Origin: Deltaproteobacteria bacterium
GTDB lineage: Bacteria; Myxococcota_A; UBA796; UBA2385
Direction: 5' to 3'
Assembly (NCBI GenBank): GCA_016792625.1
Contig: JAEUKK010000096.1
Span: 62,001-126,000 of the forward strand
DNA length: 64,000 nucleotides
Each line of letters opens with the position of its first letter. Positions within the stretch are counted from its first letter, which is position 1. The notes beneath the pieces were generated by a model, which searched no databases, was not told where the DNA came from, and saw only the letters and a program-made list of their open reading frames with translations. The position numbers and the translations under genes were made by a program. Below are positions 59,246 to 64,000 of the stretch, in pieces.

Positions 59246-61102
59246 ATGCGCACCTCCCTGCTGCTGCTCTTCGCGCTCGGATGTGTCGAGGAGCCCTCCG
59301 CCGAGGCGCCCAAGGCTGAAGACACAGGCACCCCCTCGCTGCCCGACGTGGACCGCGACGGCGACGGCTTCCCCGAAGAGGTCGACTGCGACGACCGCGC
59401 CGCCGACGTGAACGCCGCCGCGCCCGAGCTGTGCAATGGGCGCGACGACGACTGCGATGGCGCGGTCGACGAGGGCTCGATCGACGCGCCCACTTGGTAC
59501 TTCGACGATGACGACGACAGCTTCGGCGATCCCGGCGACCCCGTGGTCAGCTGCGCGCAGCCCCAGGGTGCGGTCGAGAACGCCGACGACTGCGATGATG
59601 TCGACCCCCTGGTCAACCCTTCGGCCACCGAGCTGTGCAACGAGGTCGACGACGACTGCGATGGCGAGATCGACGTGGGCGCCATCGACGAGTCGGTCTT
59701 CTACGATGACCTCGACGACGACGGCTTCGGCGACCCGGCCAGCGAGCACCGCGCCTGCTTCGCCGACAGCGACGACGTGGCGCTCGCCGAAGACTGCGAC
59801 GACAGCACCGATCTGGCCAACCCATCGGTGCCCGAGGTCTGCCGCGACGGCATCGACAACGACTGCGACGGCGGCGCGAACTCCTGCGGCTGGCGCGGCG
59901 AGGTGCTGTCGAGCAGCGCCTGGGTGAGCTTCACCGGCCTCAGCCCGACCGACCGGCTCGGGCTCGGCGCGGCCAGCATCGACCTCGAGGGCGACGGGCG
60001 CCGCGACCTGCTGCTGGTGGCCCGCGACCACGGCGGCGTGACCTACGAAGCCGGCGCGATCTACGGCCTGCGCGCGCCCGCCGAGGGGGCCGAGGGCCTG
60101 AGCGACGCCCTGGTGCGCTACGCGGGCGAGGGCGCAGCCGGCCAGGCCGGCGTCGACGGCGGCCTCTGGGTCGGCGACAGCGACGATGACGGCTACGACG
60201 ACATCCTCGTGCGGGGGCGCGCGCCCAGCGGCGCGGGCCGGGCCTACCTCGTGCGCGGGCCCCACCTCAGCCCGGCCAACCTCGGGGCCAGCCCGCTGAT
60301 CATCGACGGCGTGCTCAACGACAGCGGCGCGCCGGGCGAGGGCGCGCTGGCCGACCTCGACGCCGACGGCGTGGTCGAGCTGCTGCTGGTGCGCCCAGCG
60401 GCCGGCGACGCGCTCGTGGTGCCCGGCCTGCTCGACGGGGTGCGCGACATTGACGACGCCGAGGCCAGCCTCTACCTGACCGGGGGCACCGTGGGCCGCC
60501 GGGTGCGGGCGCAGGACGACTTCGACGGCGATGGCTTCAACGACGTCGTCCTGCACGGCCTGGGCAGCGGCGCGGTCGGCGAGGTGCTGGTCTTCGCTGG
60601 CCCGGTCGACGGCGACCGCCTGCCCGCCGACGCGGTAGCCCGGCGCACCGGCCTCGGCCTCGGCCTGAGCACGCTCGGCGCGGGTGACCTCGACGGCGAC
60701 GGCTACGACGATCTGCTGCTCTCATCGAGCGCGGTGGTCGGCGGCCTGCTCTCGGTGCTGCCCGGCCCGGTCACCGGCAGCAGCGGCGGCGCCCTGCTCG
60801 AGGTGATCGGCGATGACGCCGAGCGGGCGGTGGGCGGCTGGGCGGCCAGCGTCGGCGACAGCGACGGCGACGGCCAAAGTGACCTGCTGGTGCCCCTGAC
60901 CGGCCCGAGCCCGGTGGTGCTCTTCTTCCGCAGCCCCGGCGAGGGCACCCTGCGCTCCAGCGACGCCGACGCCCGCTTCTTGTCGGGCGCCGAGCGCGGC
61001 TACAGCATCGGCGACCTCAACGGCGACGGCCTGACCGAGCTGCTGATGAGCGCGCCGAGCGGCGCGGGCGAGGTCCGGCTCTTCCTCGGCGGAGCGATCT
61101 AG
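59246..61102 (+). CDS. Lipoprotein with MopE-type metal-binding motifs and FG-GAP repeats
   Basis: A 618-residue lipoprotein starting at ATG 59246 (lipobox LLFALGC). The first about 205 residues hold three Asp-rich modules of the MopE/putative metal-binding type (DRDGDGFPEEVDCDDRAADV, LCNGRDDDCDGAVDEG, NEVDDDCDGEIDVG, ending DGIDNDCDGGANSC). The rest (about 215-618) is an FG-GAP/integrin-like beta propeller, with each blade bearing a D-x-D/N-x-D-G Ca loop (GDSDDDGYDDILV, DFDGDGFNDVVL, GDLDGDGYDDLLL, GDSDGDGQSDLL, GDLNGDGLTELLM). Likely surface-exposed and Ca-binding. Such proteins are frequent in Myxococcota-type genomes. Confidence 0.86.
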   Translation: MRTSLLLLFALGCVEEPSAEAPKAEDTGTPSLPDVDRDGDGFPEEVDCDDRAADVNAAAPELCNGRDDDCDGAVDEGSIDAPTWYFDDDDDSFGDPGDPVVSCAQPQGAVENADDCDDVDPLVNPSATELCNEVDDDCDGEIDVGAIDESVFYDDLDDDGFGDPASEHRACFADSDDVALAEDCDDSTDLANPSVPEVCRDGIDNDCDGGANSCGWRGEVLSSSAWVSFTGLSPTDRLGLGAASIDLEGDGRRDLLLVARDHGGVTYEAGAIYGLRAPAEGAEGLSDALVRYAGEGAAGQAGVDGGLWVGDSDDDGYDDILVRGRAPSGAGRAYLVRGPHLSPANLGASPLIIDGVLNDSGAPGEGALADLDADGVVELLLVRPAAGDALVVPGLLDGVRDIDDAEASLYLTGGTVGRRVRAQDDFDGDGFNDVVLHGLGSGAVGEVLVFAGPVDGDRLPADAVARRTGLGLGLSTLGAGDLDGDGYDDLLLSSSAVVGGLLSVLPGPVTGSSGGALLEVIGDDAERAVGGWAASVGDSDGDGQSDLLVPLTGPSPVVLFFRSPGEGTLRSSDADARFLSGAERGYSIGDLNGDGLTELLMSAPSGAGEVRLFLGGAI

Positions 61103-61236
61103 GGGCGGGGGGCTCCGCCCCCCGCAACGCCCCCCAGCGCGGCGTTCTCAGCGAGGTTGCCCCCGGCGCCCGGCGGGTGTGGCCGGGCGGTGCGCACGAT
61201 AGCCCCGGGGGCGTTGCGGGGGCAGAGCCCCCGCCC
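61103..61236. repeat. MITE-like inverted pair of GC hairpins
   Basis: Left arm: GGGGCGGGGGGC, loop TCC, GCCCCCCGC, then AACGCCCCCC (61103-61134; stem 61105-61125). Right arm: GGGGGCGTTGCGGGGGC, loop AGA, GCCCCCGC (stem 61216-61234), the reverse complement of the left arm with few differences. About 70 bp lie between (61135-61206). Single copies occur at 31124 and 52473. The inverted pair resembles a small non-autonomous element or a BIME-like REP pair, and also ends the gene before it. Confidence 0.58.
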
Positions 61237-61268
61237 CCATCCTTCGCCCTCCCCTCCGCGGAGCCCGC

Positions 61269-61817
61269 ATGTCCTCCCCCAGCAGCGCGGCCCCGAAGCT
61301 CGAGGCCGCCGCCGGGCACCTCGCGGCGGCCCTCGCCGCGCTCGGCCTCGGGGAGGACCCAGAGATGGCCACCACGCCCGCCCGGGTGGCCCAGTTTTTG
61401 GGCGAGTTCGCGCCCGGGCCCGTGCCGGCCTGCGAGCCGCTGCCCACCCGCGGCCACGCGCCGGTGGTCGTGCGCGACCTCGCCTTCGCCAGCCTCTGCG
61501 CGCACCACCTGCTGCCGTTTTTTGGGCACATGACCATCGCCTACCGGCCCGACGGCAAGATCGCCGGCCTGGGCTGGTTCCCGCGGGTGGTCGAGGCGCT
61601 GGCCCGCCGGCCGCAGCTGCAAGAGCGCCTGGTCGAAGAGGTGGCCGACGCGGTGGTGGCGGCGCTCAGCCCCAAGGCCTTGATCGTGTGGTGCTCTGCC
61701 CGCCAGATGTGCGTCGAGATGCGCGGCCCGCGGGCGCACGCGACCTTTGAGGTCAGCGCCCGCCGCGGGCTCGACGACCGCGACCTGCTCGCCCTGGTCA
61801 GCCAGCGGGCGCGCTGA
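61269..61817 (+). CDS. folE: GTP cyclohydrolase I
   Basis: A 182-residue protein starting at ATG 61269. It has the family core: zinc ligands Cys77 and His80 in SLCAHHLLPFFGHMTIAYRP and Cys148 in WCSARQMCVEMRGPRAHATF. The segment KIAGLGWFPRVVEALARRPQ contains the conserved G-x-S/G-(K)-x-x-R-x-V block. Length is normal. It converts GTP to 7,8-dihydroneopterin triphosphate and formate for folate or pterin synthesis in the cytoplasm. It stands alone, between a hairpin repeat and a lipoprotein gene on the other strand. No unusual feature; substitution of residues near the active site is not seen. Confidence 0.94.
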   Translation: MSSPSSAAPKLEAAAGHLAAALAALGLGEDPEMATTPARVAQFLGEFAPGPVPACEPLPTRGHAPVVVRDLAFASLCAHHLLPFFGHMTIAYRPDGKIAGLGWFPRVVEALARRPQLQERLVEEVADAVVAALSPKALIVWCSARQMCVEMRGPRAHATFEVSARRGLDDRDLLALVSQRAR

Positions 61818-61875
61818 GCCTGGCGGGCCAAGGGCCCAAGACAACGCGCATCACGTCATCTTCGGCGTGACGCCC

Positions 61876-62616
61876 TCAGCGGGCCGCGCCGCTGCCCCAG
61901 GTGGCCACGTCAAAGAGGGCGGCCTCCGCGGTGCCCTCGGGGCCCTCGCCGTTGACCCGGCTCGCCTGGGCGCTGACCGTGCCAAAGGCGTCGCCGAGGC
62001 CCTTGGCGCCGGTGATGCTGAGCTCGACCTCGTCCCAGGCGCCGGGGTCGAAGCCCTCGCGGCCCTCGGTGGGGGCCCAGGCGCCGCTGAGCTCGGCGAG
62101 GGGCAGGGTGGTCGAGAAGGCGCCCACGCCGTCGGCGAAGACCTGCATCTTGAGGGCGCGGTCTTCGGCGAAGGCGCCGTCGTCGGTGAAGAAGCCGAGC
62201 TGCAGGTCAAGCTCGAGCCAGTCGGGGCACTCCTCGGCCGCGCCCGCGCCGGTGTCGGCGGGCTCGATGGCCGGGCTCGGGCCGGTGTCGGCGCCGCCGC
62301 CGGTGTTGGGCTCCATGTCGACCCAGACGCCGTCGGCGCCGGTGCCCAGCGAGAGCTGCAGGGTGGTGCTGCTGCCGTCGACCCAGACGAAGGGCAGGCG
62401 CGCGCTGCCGTTGACCGCCGCCACCACATCATCGATGCGCACGCCATTGGGGGCGACCGCGCCCGCGCTGATCGGGCTGCGGCCGGCCTCGACGCAGGGC
62501 TGCCAGGCGGCCTGGTCGTACTCTTCGCCGGACTGGCCGCCGCCCGCGGGGGGCCGCTGCACGCAGCCGAGCAGAGAGAGGGCGGAGAGCGAGCAGATGG
62601 CGCGGCTGGTGGACAT
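61876..62616 (-). CDS. Lipoprotein of unknown function
   Basis: A 246-residue protein; ATG 62616 has CGGAGGTCACA upstream. Lipoprotein signal (ICSLSALSLLGC). The mature region has a Gly/Asp/Thr-rich spacer (GGGADTGPSPAIEPADTGAG) and beta-rich parts (AAVNGSARLPFVWVDGSSTT, LQLSLGTGADGVWVDMEP, LELDLQLGFFTDDGAFAEDR). The style, with mid-protein acidic linkers, matches the other lipoproteins here. No family. It is convergent with the GTP cyclohydrolase gene and divergent from the HTH gene at 62771. Confidence 0.66.
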   Translation of the reverse strand: MSTSRAICSLSALSLLGCVQRPPAGGGQSGEEYDQAAWQPCVEAGRSPISAGAVAPNGVRIDDVVAAVNGSARLPFVWVDGSSTTLQLSLGTGADGVWVDMEPNTGGGADTGPSPAIEPADTGAGAAEECPDWLELDLQLGFFTDDGAFAEDRALKMQVFADGVGAFSTTLPLAELSGAWAPTEGREGFDPGAWDEVELSITGAKGLGDAFGTVSAQASRVNGEGPEGTAEAALFDVATWGSGAAR

Positions 62617-62770
62617 TGTGACCTCCGGGGGTGGGCGGTGTGGCGGCCTCCCCACGCCCCCATCTTCGCTCCGCGACCGGGGGGCGGCCAGTGCGCGGGC
62701 GCAGTTTCCGTGGGCTGGGCGCACGCGGCCCCGCGCGTTTCTGCTAGAGTGGCCAAGCCGGAGGCGGACC

Positions 62771-63736
62771 GTGGATCTCGACCTGCTCACCCGCCAGCTC
62801 ATCCGCGCCCTGCGGGGGGAGCGCAGCCAGCTCCAGCTCTCCCGCTGGCTGGGGCACAAGAGCAACGTGCTCTACACCTGGGAGTCGGGGCGGCGCTGGC
62901 CCACCGGCGCCGAGCTGCTGGCGATGGCGGCGCGCACCGGCGTCGACGTGCCCGGCGCTTGGGCGCGCTTCTACCGGGCGCCGCCCCCCTGGCTGGCCGA
63001 GGTCGACACCACGCGGCCGGCGGGCCTGGCCCGGGTGCTGAGCGACCTGCGCGGGGGCCTGACCGTGCAGGCCTTGGCCGACCGGGCGGGGATCTCGCGG
63101 CACGCGGCCTCGCGGGCGCTGCGGGGCGAAGCCGAGCCGCGGGCGCCCGAGCTGCTGGCCCTCATCGAGGGGGCGACCCTGCGGGTCTTGGACTTCGTGG
63201 CCGCCATTGTCGACGTCGAGCAGGTGCCCGAGGCGGCCGGCCCCTACCGGGCGCTGCGGCAGCACCGCGAGGCCGCCGCCGCCCGCCCGTGGACGCAGGC
63301 GGTGCTCCGCGCGCTCGAGCTCGCCGACTACCAAGCCCTGCCGCAGCACCTCGACGGCTGGATCGAGGCGCGGCTGGGGCTGCCCCCGGGCGAAGAGGCC
63401 GAGTGCCTGCGCCTGCTCGGGGCGGCGGGCCTGGCCCGCTGGGATGGCCGCCGGTGGACCGGCGAGGACGCGGCGGTCGACACCCGGCGTGACCCGGCGA
63501 CGAGCCGCCTGCTCAAGGGGCACTGGGCGGCGGTGGGCCAAGCGCGGCTGGGGGCGGGTGACCCAGGCTTGTTCAGCTACAACGTCTTCACCGTAAGCGA
63601 CGCTGATCTGAAGCGACTCGAGGCGCTGCACCGCCAATATTTTCAGCAGCTGCGGGCCATCGTCTCCGACAGCCAGCCGGGGGAGCGCGTGGTGGTCGCG
63701 AACGTGCAGCTCTTCGCGCTGGACGGCGGGGGCTGA
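62771..63736 (+). CDS. Cytosolic regulator with two helix-turn-helix modules (DUF4423/TIGR02147-like)
   Basis: A 321-residue protein starting at GTG 62771 with GGAGG upstream. The first module (residues 12-60, LQLSRWLGHKSNVLYTWESG) is an XRE-like HTH. The second (about 85-120, LTVQALADRAGISRHAASRA) is another HTH-like element followed by LRGEAEPRAPELLALIEG. The rest (about 130-321) is the helical DUF4423-type effector region. TIGR02147-type regulators are expanded in Myxococcota and Fibrobacterota. It probably controls neighbouring genes; target unknown. A tandem HTH arrangement is unusual for the family. Confidence 0.72.
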   Translation: MDLDLLTRQLIRALRGERSQLQLSRWLGHKSNVLYTWESGRRWPTGAELLAMAARTGVDVPGAWARFYRAPPPWLAEVDTTRPAGLARVLSDLRGGLTVQALADRAGISRHAASRALRGEAEPRAPELLALIEGATLRVLDFVAAIVDVEQVPEAAGPYRALRQHREAAAARPWTQAVLRALELADYQALPQHLDGWIEARLGLPPGEEAECLRLLGAAGLARWDGRRWTGEDAAVDTRRDPATSRLLKGHWAAVGQARLGAGDPGLFSYNVFTVSDADLKRLEALHRQYFQQLRAIVSDSQPGERVVVANVQLFALDGGG

Positions 63737-63752
63737 GCTTGAACGCCGCTGA

Positions 63753-64000
63753 TCAGCCGGGCCGGGCCATCGGCGCGCCGCCCGCCCAGGCAGCGAGGGC
63801 CTCGGCGAGGTTCGCTGAGGGCAGGGCGATGGCCGAGCTGCGGCCGGGCACCAGCTCGACGAGCAGCTCGGGGTGGGGCGTGCTCGCGCCGCCGCCGGGG
63901 TCGGAGCGCAGGCGGCGGCCGCGCACCTGGGCGCGGGGCAACCAGCGGGGCTGACCGCCGAGGTGCAGCAAGGCGCCCTCGTCGAGCACGAGCACGCCGG
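63753..64000 (-). CDS. Unknown protein, partial (start beyond the right edge)
   Basis: An open frame on the reverse strand runs to the right edge, so the start is missing. The visible C-terminal 80 or so residues (VLVLDEGALLHLGGQPRWLP, RAQVRGRRLRSDPGGG, LLVELVPGRSSAIALPSANL, AEALAAWAGG) have strand-loop-helix character and normal codon use. No family is recognised. It is convergent with the HTH regulator, separated by 16 bp. Confidence 0.5.
   Translation of the reverse strand, partial: GVLVLDEGALLHLGGQPRWLPRAQVRGRRLRSDPGGGASTPHPELLVELVPGRSSAIALPSANLAEALAAWAGGAPMARPG

Overview
The window is very G+C-rich DNA from what looks like a Myxococcota-type (former deltaproteobacterial) chromosome. The clade call is an inference from gene families: lipoproteins with MopE-type calcium/metal-binding motifs and FG-GAP repeats, a PEGA-tailed Ser/Thr kinase, a long PlsB, Sel1-repeat proteins, a BMC-domain protein, and many lipoproteins with acidic/Gly-rich linkers. 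No rRNA or tRNA gene was seen.

Region 1 (1 to about 17.2 kb) is a phage-like integrated element whose left end lies outside the window. Its right end carries a tyrosine integrase (15869-17014), a small HTH/excisionase-like gene before it, and an inverted-repeat-rich, partly AT-rich strip (17163-17290) that abuts the 3' end of a host gene. The element has two divergent gene blocks. The leftward block (6296 to 657) encodes a DNA methyltransferase, a small zinc-binding protein, an RdgC-like protein with an RMF-like tail, a replication initiator with iterons inside its own gene, a helicase-loader-like protein and a sigma/antiterminator-like HTH protein. The rightward block (8529 to 14875) encodes recombination proteins (RecA-fold ATPase, DnaQ-like exonuclease) and small zinc or coiled-coil proteins. 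Between them is a CI/Cro-like switch: two divergent HTH genes and four matching 19-bp operators, two between the regulators and two in front of the rightward block. No capsid, portal or tail gene is visible.

Region 2 (17.27 to 31.1 kb) is host DNA for envelope or polysaccharide modification. A leftward operon encodes a sulfatase-fold enzyme, a membrane SGNH hydrolase, a ferritin-like diiron protein, a NodU/CmcH-type carbamoyltransferase and a DUF5989 membrane peptide. A second SGNH hydrolase is divergent from it. A PilZ-like protein with a His-rich tail is divergent from a radical SAM/SPASM operon that also encodes three small membrane-anchored proteins and a large polytopic membrane protein. 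About 1.1 kb of non-coding DNA with two tandem-repeat arrays follows.

Region 3 (32.2 to 35.2 kb) is a bufferin-type RiPP operon: a Cys-rich precursor with two CAGxNxCKGLGGC units, a single-chain fusion of the MNIO (DUF692) modifying enzyme with its DUF2063 partner, and a tail-anchored protein of unknown function.

Region 4 (35.2 to 64 kb) is mixed housekeeping and envelope DNA: enolase, a TPR protein, PlsB, an esterase-like lipoprotein, a CoA-binding protein, a HmuY-like lipoprotein, a PEGA Ser/Thr kinase, an outer-membrane porin / periplasmic binding protein / CheA-like sensor kinase module, a Sel1-repeat barrel protein, a polytopic membrane protein, a lone tandem-BMC protein, several lipoproteins, GTP cyclohydrolase I and an HTH regulator. 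A hairpin repeat family (GCGGGGGGC stems with an adjoining GCGTTG or CAACGC) is scattered between genes, with one inverted pair forming a MITE-like unit at 61103-61236.
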